The position numbers and the translations under genes are program-made. The notes below the pieces were generated by a model, which had not been told where the DNA came from, did no database searches, and worked only from the letters and a program-made list of their open reading frames with translations. This document shows positions 46,576 to 55,626 of a stretch of DNA of 64,000 bases, piece by piece. Source of the stretch: Actinomyces viscosus (GTDB lineage: Bacteria; Actinomycetota; Actinomycetes; Actinomycetales; Actinomycetaceae); the NCBI RefSeq assembly GCF_900637975.1, contig NZ_LR134477.1, forward strand, positions 2,666,001-2,730,000, read 5' to 3'. The first letter of the stretch is position 1; every line of letters begins with the position of its first letter.

Positions 46576-46666
46576 GCGGCGGGAGCAGCCGGAGGCGGCT
46601 CCGCGGGCTTCTTGGCAGGTGCCATGAGCCGGATAACAACTTCATCACGGCAGGCGTGCCTGGGAT

Positions 46667-46684
46667 GGGGCCGCCGGCGGCCCC
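46667..46684. terminator. perfect GC palindrome after the oxidoreductase
   Basis: GGGGCCGCCGGCGGCCCC is an 18-base perfect palindrome in the 273-base gap between the oxidoreductase and the alpha-galactosidase. No T-run follows. It may terminate transcription or be an operator; the rest of the gap holds no gene. Confidence 0.4.
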
Positions 46685-46848
46685 AGAGTGGGCTTACGTG
46701 GCGCTGTCACTGGAGAAAGTCCAGAAGCAGGTGTTGCTCGTGAAGGTCGATCGGATCACGGGACGATCACGTACAGTGCGAGCCGGACGGGGCCGGGTTC
46801 GCACGCCACCCGCCCGCAGGCAGGACAGGCAGGATCCGAGGAGAGCGC

Positions 46849-48357
46849 ATGATTCACCACATCACCCTGACCGGGCGGAGCATCGCCCTGGCCTGCGACG
46901 GCACGGTGACCACCCAGCACGGGGCCGGCGGAGCCACCGGCGCGGTCTACGTCGAGGCCTCGCACCTGACCCTCCTGCACGACATGCGCGACGGCGAGGT
47001 CTACCGCACCGGACAGAACTCCTGGTCGCCGTCGGGCTGGCGCCGCCTGAGCGAGGCGCCGATGCGCATCGCGAACCAGCAGCGCCGTCGGACCGCCGAC
47101 GACGACCCCTGGGACGACCCGGCCCGCCACCACTCGGCCTGGATGACGGTCCTGGAGGACGCCTCCGGGGCGCTGCTCGTGGGCTGCCTGGACGGGCGCA
47201 CGCCGCGGCTGCGCGCCGACACCGCGGTCCTGGAGGCCTTCACCGAGTCCGGCGACCCGGCGCGCTGGGTGATCCTGCCGGGCCCGGCCACCGCCGTCAT
47301 GGCCCGCTACGCGCGCGAGCTCGGCGAGAGCCTGGGCAGCCGACCCATTGAGCCGCAGAGCGTGTGGTGCTCCTGGTACTCCTACTACGAGGGCATCTCG
47401 CAGGAGGCGCTTGAGCGCGAGATCCCGCAGGTCGCCGAGCTGGGCTTTAAGACGCTCCAGATCGACGACGGCTGGGAGGTCGCCGTCGGCGACTGGGAGG
47501 CCGGCGAGAGCTTCAGCGACGGCATGGAGGCCGCCGCGACCCGGATCCGCGAGGCCGGCATGCAGCCGGGCCTGTGGGTGGCGCCCTTCATCGCGCTGCC
47601 CGGCTCCCGGGCGGTGCGCGACTACCCGGAGATGTTCGTCCACAACGCCGACGGCGGGCTGGCCGTGGCCGGCTCCAACTGGGGCGGGGACTACTACGCG
47701 CTGGACACCACCCACCCCACCGCCCAGACCTACGTGCGCAAGCTCATCGCCAAGATCGTCCACCGGTGGGGCTTCAGCTACCTCAAGCTCGACTTCATCA
47801 ACGCCGCCGCCATCCCCGGCTACCGCCACCGGCAGATCGACCGGGAGGAGGCCTACCGCACCGGGCTGCGCCTCGTGCGCGACACCGCCGGCGACGAGAC
47901 CTTCCTGCTGGGCTCCGGGGCGCTCATCATGCCCTCCATCGGGCTGCTCGACGCGGTGCGGGTCGGGCCGGACGTGGCCCCCATGTGGGAGAACTACGCC
48001 TCCGACGACCTGTCCGACGCCAAGGCCTACAACGCCCTGCACGCCGGCATCAACCGGCTCTGGCTGGGGCGGGTCATCGGGGTCGACCCCGACGTCGTCT
48101 TCTTCCGCCACCGCCGTAACCTCCTGGACGACACCCAGATGCAGTGGCTGCGCGACGTCGCCGAGGCCAGCCGCTACCGGTGCCTGTCGGACCAGATGAC
48201 CTGGCTCGACGACGAGGAGAAGGAGGCCGTGCGCGCCTACCTGGCCGCCGAGGACGAGCCCCTGGAGATCCTGGGCCGCTACCGCTTCCGGCTGGGCGAG
48301 CGCGAGATCGACCTGACCGAGGCCATCGAGGGGGCGTCGTCGGCCTACCCGCTGTGA
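46849..48357 (+). CDS. alpha-galactosidase (GH36 type)
   Basis: A 502-residue glycoside hydrolase of clan GH-D. The barrel includes PQSVWCSWYSYYEGISQEALEREIPQVAELGFKTLQIDDGWE and GLWVAPFIAL. The nucleophile is probably D315 in SYLKLDFINA, and the acid/base D375 in DAVRVGPDVAPMW. It is shorter than the 700-residue GH36 form and lacks a signal peptide, so it should act inside the cell on imported oligosaccharides such as melibiose or raffinose. No transporter is in view. Ends 18 bases from the convergent ATPase gene. Confidence 0.88.
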   Translation: MIHHITLTGRSIALACDGTVTTQHGAGGATGAVYVEASHLTLLHDMRDGEVYRTGQNSWSPSGWRRLSEAPMRIANQQRRRTADDDPWDDPARHHSAWMTVLEDASGALLVGCLDGRTPRLRADTAVLEAFTESGDPARWVILPGPATAVMARYARELGESLGSRPIEPQSVWCSWYSYYEGISQEALEREIPQVAELGFKTLQIDDGWEVAVGDWEAGESFSDGMEAAATRIREAGMQPGLWVAPFIALPGSRAVRDYPEMFVHNADGGLAVAGSNWGGDYYALDTTHPTAQTYVRKLIAKIVHRWGFSYLKLDFINAAAIPGYRHRQIDREEAYRTGLRLVRDTAGDETFLLGSGALIMPSIGLLDAVRVGPDVAPMWENYASDDLSDAKAYNALHAGINRLWLGRVIGVDPDVVFFRHRRNLLDDTQMQWLRDVAEASRYRCLSDQMTWLDDEEKEAVRAYLAAEDEPLEILGRYRFRLGEREIDLTEAIEGASSAYPL

Positions 48358-48375
48358 GGCGGAAACTGGGCGGTT

Positions 48376-49686
48376 TCACGGTCCCAGCAGGGCGGCGGGC
48401 ACGACGGCGATGCCGTCCTCGTCCCGGTACGCCAGCCGGCCGGTGGTCACCAGGACCGCGTCCGCGAGTCTCGGTCCGATCTTCTTGCGCAGCCAGCGCA
48501 GGTGCTTGGTGTCCTCCGGCCTGGGAGTGGCCCTTGCCTTGATCTCGAAGGCCACGATCTGCCTGTGGGGCCCTTCGAGAATGACATCGATCTCCTGAAG
48601 CCCGCCCTTGGTCCGAAGATGGAAGACCCGGGCGCTGTGGAACTCGGCGTAGACCTGAAGGCTCTGGATCACCAGGGACTCGAACAGTGAGCCGAGCACT
48701 CGGGGGCGGCGCGGGGTGCCGCGAGGGCTGGCGAGGATCGGATGGCCGACTCCGAGCACCTCGGAGGGGCCGTACCCGAGGAGACGAGCGGCCAGGGCCG
48801 GATCGCACAGCTGATGCTTGTCGGTCAGGTTGTTGCGGGAGAACTCGTTCTCGCTGGGGCTCCAGCCCGGAACCGGGTCCAACAGCCACATCCCGCTGAG
48901 GTGGTCCCGGTAGGAGCGCGCCGTTGCCTGTCCCATGTCGGTGTCCAGCGGTCTGTTCGCCAGCTCGGCGATCGAGGTGAAACTCGCCGTTGTCGCCACA
49001 GCGCTGGCGTAGGCCGTCAGCCAGTCCCTCACGGATCGTGGGCGCCGCTTGGCACCGATGGCTTCTGGAAGGTCGTGTCGGATGGTCTGCTCGATGTACC
49101 CGTCCAGCTGAGCGCTACGACCGAGGGGTGGCTGCTCCCTGATGGCGGGGAATCCCGAACGGCAGATCTCATCAACGTACTGGTCGATGGCGACGCGGGT
49201 GCATCCCTCGATCGGGGTCAGCCCGGAGGAGTCCTGAGAGCCGAGAGTGCTGTCCAGCAGCTTTCCCACTGAGACGGTCGGGGTCTCGATGGCGCGCTCG
49301 GCCAGGCTGAAGGGACGCATGCGCAGGGTGATGATGCGACCGGCACCCGTGTGCGTGGGTGTCTGGGAGGGGGTTGAGGATCCGGTCAGAAGGAAGCGGC
49401 CGGGAGAAGGATCGTCGTCGACGGCGCGACGCACCCGGTCCCACAGCTCGGGCATGCGTTGCCACTCGTCGATGACGAGGGGGCTGGGAAGCGTGGTGAA
49501 TCGCGAGCCGATGGCGGTCAGCTGGGCGCGCTCGTCGGGATCGTCCACAGCGATGAACGTGGTGCCGTGGGTTCTGGCGGTGCGGGTCTTTCCGACGGCG
49601 CGGGCCCCCTCGACGCTGACCGCTGGAACCGACCGCAGCAGCTCCTGGAGGCGCTGATCCATGAGGCGCGGCTGGTAGGTGGTCAT
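48376..49686 (-). CDS. AAA-family ATPase with DUF4143 domain
   Basis: A 436-residue protein of the AAA_14/DUF4143 group. P-loop VEGARAVGKTRTA near residue 27-39, Walker B LVIDEWQRMPELWD, sensor-like LLTGSSTPSQ and the C-terminal DUF4143 region ending in a nuclease-like fold (GGLQEIDVILEG then VAFEIKARATP, reminiscent of D-x-n-E-x-K). Family members are widespread in mobile and defence regions but their function is unclear. It is divergent from the CRISPR-Cas operon, 388 bases away. It could be part of the defence locus or simply a neighbour. Confidence 0.88.
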   Translation of the reverse strand: MTTYQPRLMDQRLQELLRSVPAVSVEGARAVGKTRTARTHGTTFIAVDDPDERAQLTAIGSRFTTLPSPLVIDEWQRMPELWDRVRRAVDDDPSPGRFLLTGSSTPSQTPTHTGAGRIITLRMRPFSLAERAIETPTVSVGKLLDSTLGSQDSSGLTPIEGCTRVAIDQYVDEICRSGFPAIREQPPLGRSAQLDGYIEQTIRHDLPEAIGAKRRPRSVRDWLTAYASAVATTASFTSIAELANRPLDTDMGQATARSYRDHLSGMWLLDPVPGWSPSENEFSRNNLTDKHQLCDPALAARLLGYGPSEVLGVGHPILASPRGTPRRPRVLGSLFESLVIQSLQVYAEFHSARVFHLRTKGGLQEIDVILEGPHRQIVAFEIKARATPRPEDTKHLRWLRKKIGPRLADAVLVTTGRLAYRDEDGIAVVPAALLGP

Positions 49687-49803
49687 AGATTGATCGTAGG
49701 AGCCGGTTTGCGCCGTCGTACAGCCGAAAGACGGCTCCTGTGGATAACTGCGGACTCAGGGGCAGGCGGACGCCAGACGGGTTGGTCGTGGCTTCATCGA
49801 CTA

Positions 49804-49837
49804 TTTGGTCAAGAGTTAGTAATCGGTTTGGTCAAGA
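49804..49837. repeat. TTTGGTCAAGA direct repeat upstream of cas3
   Basis: An exact 11-base direct repeat at 49804-49814 and 49827-49837, 23 bases apart (about two helical turns), about 50 bases upstream of the putative cas promoter. It may bind a regulator. Confidence 0.5.
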
Positions 49838-49888
49838 TTGATGTCGACGGCGGAACGCTCTTCGGGTGCCATGGTGCCGCCGCATGCC

Positions 49889-49917
49889 GTGACAGGGTGA
49901 TCCTCTGACTGTAATAT
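49889..49917 (+). promoter_or_regulatory. probable promoter of the cas operon
   Basis: GTGACA (49889-49894) and TAATAT (49912-49917) are separated by exactly 17 bases. Transcription would start near 49925, giving a 150-base leader before the cas3 GTG. The ATG at 49919 region overlaps this promoter and so cannot be the translation start. Confidence 0.6.
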
Positions 49918-50074
49918 GGGTCTCGCCACCGTCGTGTCTCTCAGAGCATCATGGCTCCACTACTGGTGGAGGTGGCGGATTATCGATGGTCCGTACGGAA
50001 GTGACGGTGGCGCCGCCCCAGGGGACTGGGGGTTGAAGTTATCTATGGTGAGAGATCCTCGTAGGAGCATTGAT

Positions 50075-52846
50075 GTGAGTCTTCCTCGCTTCGAGACCTT
50101 CTTCCGTGAGGTCACTGGGCACGACCCCAGGGACTACCAGGTTCGTCTGGCCGCGCGACTCGCCTCGGGAGAGCCGCCGCCCTACCTCAGTGTGCCCACG
50201 GGGATGGGCAAGACCTTCGCGGTTCTCCTCGGATGGGTGTACGCCCTGGCTCAGGATGCTGAGCAGGCGCGCCGTCATCGTCGGCCACGTACAGTGCCTT
50301 TGAGACTGCACCTCGTTGTCGACCGGCGCGCCGTCGTCGACGACTCCTTCGAGGCGGCGCAGACGATCAGGAACGCGATCGGGGAAGGTGCCGGCGGTCG
50401 GCCGGCGGCGAAGCGGGTGGCCGAGGCGCTGCGATCCGCTTTCGAGGTTCCGCCTGAGGCACAGGTGCTGGAGGTGCGCCGCCTGCGCGGCGGGCTCGCC
50501 GATCGGGACCTGACGGAGCATACGCGCTACCCCTCACGGCCCGCCATCGTCGTCGGGACGCTCGACATGACCGTCTCCCGGCTCCTGTTCCGCGGTTACC
50601 AGCTCTCGCCGTACCGCCGCAGCATCGATGCGGCGCTGACAGGTGTGGACGCTCTGTGGGTCCTGGATGAGGCCCACCTCTCCGCGCAGGCGCTAAGAAC
50701 CCTGACCGTGCTCCGCGATGAGGAAGGCAGGCTCGAGGATCGTGGTGGCGGCAGCGTTCCAGGACTGCAGGTCATGCCGATGACGGCGACCCCTACGACG
50801 CTTCCCGACTTTCACGGGGAAGCCGGCCAGGAATCTGCTCCCGGTCTCGTCCTGGACTGGGAGGAGGAGTGCCGCCTGGATCCTCAACTGGCTGAGCGTC
50901 GGGCGCATCGTGGCAGTGTCCCGGTGGAGGTTCACCGTGCAGACGGTGCGGCAGATGCCCTTGCGGAGCAAGCCCGTGCCCGCATGAGAGAGCTGGGCCA
51001 GGGAGAGTCGCTGGTCGTCTTCTGCAACACCCTGGCCACCGTCAAGAAGGTGGTGGCCGGGCTGAAGAAGGAGGCCCGGAACCTGGGGGATCAGGCTCCT
51101 CGTGTGGACGTGATGGTCGGCGGGATGCCTGCTCGCCACAGCGAGGATGCCGTGAAGAGGCTCTCCCTCTATCGGACGGGGGCAGAAGGTCGTCAGGACG
51201 CTCAGGCCACCGTCGTCGTGGCTACGTCGACTCTGGAGGTTGGTGCCGATCTTGACTTCACCCACCTTCTGACGGAGAGCTGCCAGGCCGGTTCCCTGGT
51301 GCAGCGCCTGGGGCGAGTCAACCGGGTCGGGGCCCGGACTGATGGCAGCGTTGCCATCGTTCACTCCGCCAAGAGCAAGGACCCGATCCACGGGGGTGCC
51401 GCCGACGCCGTCGTCGAGCTGATTGATGACGCCGCAACTCTCGGTGAGGTCGTAGGGCGGCTCAACGGGACTGATGGACGGGAGGAACTGGAGAAGGCGC
51501 CTCAGGTCCCGGTGGTCATCCCTCCGAACGTTTTCGTTGCTTACCTGCGCACCATGGGGTCTCGCAACGATGCCCCCGTCCATCCCTGGATCCGACCACT
51601 GACAGATCCCCGGCCGGACGCGTTCATCGTCTTCCGGAAGAGTGTGGAAGAGCTGGCTGACAGCAGTCCCGATGCCCTCCAGGAAGAGCTGACCCGGTGG
51701 CGGCCCGACCTGCGCGCCGAGGCCTGGAGCATTCCGCTGAGCGATGCTCAGGGTGTGGCGAAGCAGGCGTTGAGAACGCAGCCCCTCGTCATCATGGATC
51801 CGACGTCGGAAGAAGAGCCTCGCGTCCTTGAGGCTGGATCCTCCCTTCCCGATCTGACCCCCGGTCAGATCATCGTGATGGGGCCGGGTCATGGCAGCAA
51901 CCCGTATGGGCTGGAGGGCGCCGGTCACGATTACTCCGGGCAGCACGTGATGCCCGCTGCTACGGCCGAGGACGTTTCCAAGGAGCTGGCGTCCATTGCG
52001 GAGGACCCGAGCTGGAGACAGGCCACCCTCCTCACGGACCTGTCCGGGGATGGCATCCGCACCGACGACCCCTACGCCGATCTCCTGGAAGAGGCTGCCT
52101 TGCTCACGGCGCCTCCGGGATGGCAGATCGACGACGACGTCATCGGTGCGGACAGCCTTCACCCGTGGATCCGCCTGCGCTTGGTGGAGGCCACTGCGGA
52201 TCGACCTGTCAGTACCGAGGTCGGTACCGAGGAGCTCACCCTGTCAGGCCATGGTGACAAGGTGGGTGAACGTGCAGGCCAGTGGGCCCGGGGCATCGGC
52301 ATGCCGGAGAACCTGGTGGAGGACCTTGTCGTCGCCGGGCGTCACCATGACGACGGCAAGGAGGATCCCAGGATGCAGGCCGCACTTGGCGCAGCAGTGG
52401 ACGAGAGCGGCTTCCTCGTCCTGAAGGATTCAGGGGAACGGGAACATCGGGAACCGCTGAGCAAGTCCCGGCTCCCTCGCAGGTACTGGGGCCGCTCCAT
52501 GCGTATGGCCGGCGTGCCCTCCGGCTGGAGGCATGAAGCAGACTCTGCCGATCGCCTGGCGGCGCGGTTGGCTAGAGGTGAGCAGATGGTGCATGACCCC
52601 GACCTGGTCATGCATCTGGTCCTCAGCCACCACGGCCGCTTCCGCGGTCCGGGACCGGTGTGCCTGCCCGAGTACGGAACGGTTCCACGGCATCAGGATC
52701 CGAATGACCTCTTGTGGGCCGAGGCCGTGAACCGTTTCCACCGTCTTAACGATCGCTACGGCCCCTACACCCTGGCGCTGATCGAGACGATCCTGCGTCT
52801 GGCCGACTGGGACGTGTCGCAAGAGCTGGAGCAGGACCATGACTAG
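50075..52846 (+). CDS. cas3: type I-G (I-U) Cas3 helicase-nuclease
   Basis: A 923-residue protein that unwinds and degrades target DNA after effector binding. The helicase comes first: SVPTGMGKTFAVLLGWVYAL (Walker A), DALWVLDEAHLSAQAL (DEAH), MPMTATPTTL (motif III), VVVATSTLEVGADLDFTHLLTESCQAGSLVQRLGRVNRVG (motifs V-VI). The HD nuclease lies at the C-terminus, with VVAGRHHDDGKEDPRMQ and a later MHLVLSHHGRFRG. The helicase-HD order is the reverse of type I-E Cas3 and typical of I-G. A GTG start at 50075 with AGGAG 7 bases upstream is preferred; an ATG at 50045 is possible. It overlaps csb3 by 8 bases. Confidence 0.93.
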   Translation: MSLPRFETFFREVTGHDPRDYQVRLAARLASGEPPPYLSVPTGMGKTFAVLLGWVYALAQDAEQARRHRRPRTVPLRLHLVVDRRAVVDDSFEAAQTIRNAIGEGAGGRPAAKRVAEALRSAFEVPPEAQVLEVRRLRGGLADRDLTEHTRYPSRPAIVVGTLDMTVSRLLFRGYQLSPYRRSIDAALTGVDALWVLDEAHLSAQALRTLTVLRDEEGRLEDRGGGSVPGLQVMPMTATPTTLPDFHGEAGQESAPGLVLDWEEECRLDPQLAERRAHRGSVPVEVHRADGAADALAEQARARMRELGQGESLVVFCNTLATVKKVVAGLKKEARNLGDQAPRVDVMVGGMPARHSEDAVKRLSLYRTGAEGRQDAQATVVVATSTLEVGADLDFTHLLTESCQAGSLVQRLGRVNRVGARTDGSVAIVHSAKSKDPIHGGAADAVVELIDDAATLGEVVGRLNGTDGREELEKAPQVPVVIPPNVFVAYLRTMGSRNDAPVHPWIRPLTDPRPDAFIVFRKSVEELADSSPDALQEELTRWRPDLRAEAWSIPLSDAQGVAKQALRTQPLVIMDPTSEEEPRVLEAGSSLPDLTPGQIIVMGPGHGSNPYGLEGAGHDYSGQHVMPAATAEDVSKELASIAEDPSWRQATLLTDLSGDGIRTDDPYADLLEEAALLTAPPGWQIDDDVIGADSLHPWIRLRLVEATADRPVSTEVGTEELTLSGHGDKVGERAGQWARGIGMPENLVEDLVVAGRHHDDGKEDPRMQAALGAAVDESGFLVLKDSGEREHREPLSKSRLPRRYWGRSMRMAGVPSGWRHEADSADRLAARLARGEQMVHDPDLVMHLVLSHHGRFRGPGPVCLPEYGTVPRHQDPNDLLWAEAVNRFHRLNDRYGPYTLALIETILRLADWDVSQELEQDHD

Positions 52847-53750
52847 TGCTGAAAACCGTCACGAACGTGCCGAGTACCGGCTGTCCGCGTTACCCGGATA
52901 TCGCGCGGCGTATGTTCTGGCCGCCTGGGGGTTGGTGTCCCTTCTTCCCGGAGCGACGCTCCACTATGACCAGAAGGGAGTCCCCGTCGTCGGCTATGAC
53001 GGGGGGACGGACGAGTTTGTGAGCGTGGCTGCTCGCGGCCTGGTGGAGCGAACCTGGAAGCTCGGGGAACATGGGTTGCGTGACATCGCCACGACGACGC
53101 CGGCCCGATCTGCGGTCAACGTACTGTCATGTGCCGGCTGGCGGGCCGCCAAGAAGACAAGCGACCTCAGTGGATCTGGACCGGTAGCGGTCTTCGACGC
53201 GTCCGCGACGTCGGCCGACCAGCCGACAATTGCCAAAACGCCGGACCTCCAGGTTCGCTCATCAGCGTTGACCCTACTCAGCGGCAAAAGCCATACCGCC
53301 AAGTCAGTGCAGGACACCTGGGGACTCCTGGGCGAGTCACTGAAGACGGCGGATGGTGCAGTCTCTGCAGCGGCAGCGCAGCTTGATCGACTTGTGGGTG
53401 GAGACCTCGCTGTTGCGCGGGCCAAACCAGGGCTGCGTTTCTCCGCCAGCCAGGCGACCCCACGTGTCACCAGCGGATCCGAGGAGTGCGATGTGTACCC
53501 GCTTGTGGATCTCCTGGCCTTCTGCGGGCACCTGCTTGTGCAGCCGCAGCAGCGCGAGATGGCACACGAGCATCCGGCCAAGGCCTTCACCTGGGTACTT
53601 CATCCGGTGCCCCTCACCATTGAGGCGCTCGTCGATCTGCACGAGTCCCCACCGCCCGAGCTTCCGTGGCAGCGGTGGACATCCCGCATTCGCGGCACCG
53701 GATCCACGGCCAAGGTGACATCGTTCGCGCCCGCCCACCCCGGGGCATGA
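52839..53750 (+). CDS. csb3: Csb3-like (Cas8u-type) effector subunit
   Basis: A 303-residue protein between cas3 and cas6e. It opens with LSALPGYRAAYVLAAWGLVSLL and contains VARAKPGLRFSASQATPRVTSGSEECDVYPLVDLLAFCGHLLVQP, which fits my recollection of the Csb3/GSU0052 family (the small Cas8 counterpart of type I-G). It is read from position and pattern; no catalytic motif is expected. Expected role: PAM recognition and Cas3 recruitment in the effector complex. The gene overlaps cas3 by 8 bases. Confidence 0.72.
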   Translation: MTSAENRHERAEYRLSALPGYRAAYVLAAWGLVSLLPGATLHYDQKGVPVVGYDGGTDEFVSVAARGLVERTWKLGEHGLRDIATTTPARSAVNVLSCAGWRAAKKTSDLSGSGPVAVFDASATSADQPTIAKTPDLQVRSSALTLLSGKSHTAKSVQDTWGLLGESLKTADGAVSAAAAQLDRLVGGDLAVARAKPGLRFSASQATPRVTSGSEECDVYPLVDLLAFCGHLLVQPQQREMAHEHPAKAFTWVLHPVPLTIEALVDLHESPPPELPWQRWTSRIRGTGSTAKVTSFAPAHPGA

Positions 53751-53774
53751 GAGAGGAAGAGGTGACAACAGCCC

Positions 53775-54350
53775 ATGCCTGATCAGATTGCAGTCCTTCC
53801 GCTGGCGGAGGCGCTATCGCACCTGAGCACACCTGATGCAGTGCACCACCTTGCGATGTCATACCTGCCGGATCTTGGAGGCGCTTCACGTTCGATCCGC
53901 GCCGACCTTGGCGTCCTGTACCGCCTGGCCCTGCCAACCGACTACGGGGGACAAAGCGGCTCCCTGGTCATCCGATTTCGGACCGACATCGATCTTCCCG
54001 GAACGCAGGCGATCGGGGCGCCGTCGGGGTTCGTCATTGGTCAGCGCTTCACTGTTCGAGTGGTGGCTGAGAAACGTCATGCGGACGAGTCGGGTAGGAA
54101 TCGTGTCCGGGCCGTCCTCGATGAGGAAGCTCATGGCTGGGCCGTCGATCTGTTGGAGCGCCATGGTCTGACGGTCAGTGAGCCGACGGTGTCGCCCCGG
54201 TGGTTCGTTGGTCGGCGAGGCGGACGATCCTTCACGCTCCGGGACCTTACCGGCACCATCAGCCACATCAGCGAGGCCGGGGAATCCGCTTACCGTCAGG
54301 GTATCGGGAGGGGGAAGGCCTACGGCTACGGAATGCCGTTGGTGCTGTGA
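53775..54350 (+). CDS. cas6e: Cas6e-like crRNA-processing endonuclease
   Basis: A 191-residue protein. The N-terminal half has LSTPDAVHHLAMSYLPDLGGASRSIRADLGVLYRLALP, matching the Cas6e pattern in which a His about 20-26 residues in is catalytic (H24 or H25 here). The C-terminus has SAYRQGIGRGKAYGYGMPLVL, the glycine-rich loop of Cas6 that fits the RNA hairpin. It is slightly shorter than E. coli Cas6e. A type I-E-class Cas6 inside a I-G operon is unusual, but it matches the I-E-like repeats of the array downstream. Confidence 0.85.
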   Translation: MPDQIAVLPLAEALSHLSTPDAVHHLAMSYLPDLGGASRSIRADLGVLYRLALPTDYGGQSGSLVIRFRTDIDLPGTQAIGAPSGFVIGQRFTVRVVAEKRHADESGRNRVRAVLDEEAHGWAVDLLERHGLTVSEPTVSPRWFVGRRGGRSFTLRDLTGTISHISEAGESAYRQGIGRGKAYGYGMPLVL

Positions 54351-54414
54351 CTGTGCGGATACGAACGGTGCTCGGCCAATATAACGATAGATATGTAGAT
54401 AAGGACATGACACG

Positions 54415-55626
54415 ATGACTACGGCTCAAGAATTTCGCTCCACCCTCGGTGCCCTCATGGATGATGATGCGGTGGCGGGGATCAGCCTGACAGGTGAATA
54501 CGAGTCCTTGGCGGGGGTGACCGTCACGCCGCCGGCCAGCACGATCCGCCAGGACGGTGAAGTCGTTGGATTCTTTGAGACTCCCGATAATGGGAGGGCA
54601 GCCACGATCGACAGCTGGGGGTCTCAAGCCTCACGGTGTGAGGTGCTCCTGGCCAGTCGCTTCAGAGGGGGGACCTCCACGCTTGCTGAGGTTCTGGGCT
54701 TCCCCATGGTGGTCCTCGTTGACGAGGAAGGGGAGGTGCTGACCACCTCCGTGGAGCTCTCGCACCGGCAGGCCGATGCGACCTGGAGGCTCATACGAGA
54801 GGAACTCGTTGAGAAGGGCGTTGATTTTGAGAGTATTCAGAATGCCACCCGCTCCCAGCCGGATGCCCTGCTCACTGGGTTCCCCACGGCGATCCCCTTC
54901 GGGTGGTGGCACTCGCAGACGAAGCGCTCCCAGAAGGCCGCCGACGATGCTAACAAGGGGGGAAGGAAAACGGGAGGTAAGGATGCTCGTGAGCTGAATG
55001 CGACGCGGGATAAGTATCTTGGTTATTACGTCATGAATCCCGCAGAGTCGCGTTCTGCGAGGCTGTTCACGTCGGAAATTGTCGCGACTGGAGTATCTGA
55101 ACGGCGTCGTATGGCGGCAAAAACTGACCCGCTTTTCGCGGCAGTCGGTAAGGAGGTCAAGATTCATGGAGTGGAACTGTCTAATTTAGGACTGGGGTCA
55201 ATTCCGCCCGTCAAGGTTGCTAAAGCCCCGTCAGACCTCACATATGAATCCATCAAAGGAAAGGCTTTCTTCTCCTTCGCAGGATTGAGAACCTTCGCCT
55301 TCTCTCGCCCAGAGCCCGCCCGGGCGCTCGTAGTCAGTCTGACTCTCCTGCTGTACCGACTTCTGCAGGAGAGGCTGGACCTGCGCGCAGGAACGGAGCT
55401 GCGACTGCGCGAACCTGGGCTTGAGGTCATGATCGAGAGGCACGGAGCGCCGTCGCAGTCCCTCGCGCTGCCGGAGGTTGACAAGCTGGTGGATCTGGTG
55501 CGTGACCTGGGTCAGGAGATCGGCTGGAACGGAGTCACCACTGTGACGATTACCCACGACTCCCCGTTGGGGAAGATCATCCTGGACGTCGATGGGCGCA
55601 AGACTGATGGGCGCAGTGATGAGTGA
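54415..55626 (+). CDS. csb1: Csb1 (Cas7-type) CRISPR backbone protein
   Basis: A 403-residue protein of the Csb1/GSU0053 family, the Cas7 backbone of type I-G. It includes RAATIDSWGSQASRCEVLLASRF (the family's S-Q-x-x-R block), FPTAIPFGWWHSQTKRSQKAADDANKGGRKTGGKDARELNATRD, and SELSNLGLGSIPPV-like strands toward the C-terminus. The stretch about 54,940-55,280 is visibly richer in A/T than its flanks. It overlaps csb2 by eight bases. Confidence 0.85.
   Translation: MTTAQEFRSTLGALMDDDAVAGISLTGEYESLAGVTVTPPASTIRQDGEVVGFFETPDNGRAATIDSWGSQASRCEVLLASRFRGGTSTLAEVLGFPMVVLVDEEGEVLTTSVELSHRQADATWRLIREELVEKGVDFESIQNATRSQPDALLTGFPTAIPFGWWHSQTKRSQKAADDANKGGRKTGGKDARELNATRDKYLGYYVMNPAESRSARLFTSEIVATGVSERRRMAAKTDPLFAAVGKEVKIHGVELSNLGLGSIPPVKVAKAPSDLTYESIKGKAFFSFAGLRTFAFSRPEPARALVVSLTLLLYRLLQERLDLRAGTELRLREPGLEVMIERHGAPSQSLALPEVDKLVDLVRDLGQEIGWNGVTTVTITHDSPLGKIILDVDGRKTDGRSDE

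Noticed and set aside
46656..47351. 231-codon frame overlapping the start of the alpha-galactosidase
   Set aside because: Different frame of the same DNA, Arg/Pro/Ala-rich shadow sequence with no motif.
49916..50074. cas3 start at 49916
   Set aside because: That codon overlaps the predicted -10 box, and the extra residues are not family-like; GTG 50075 has a proper ribosome site.
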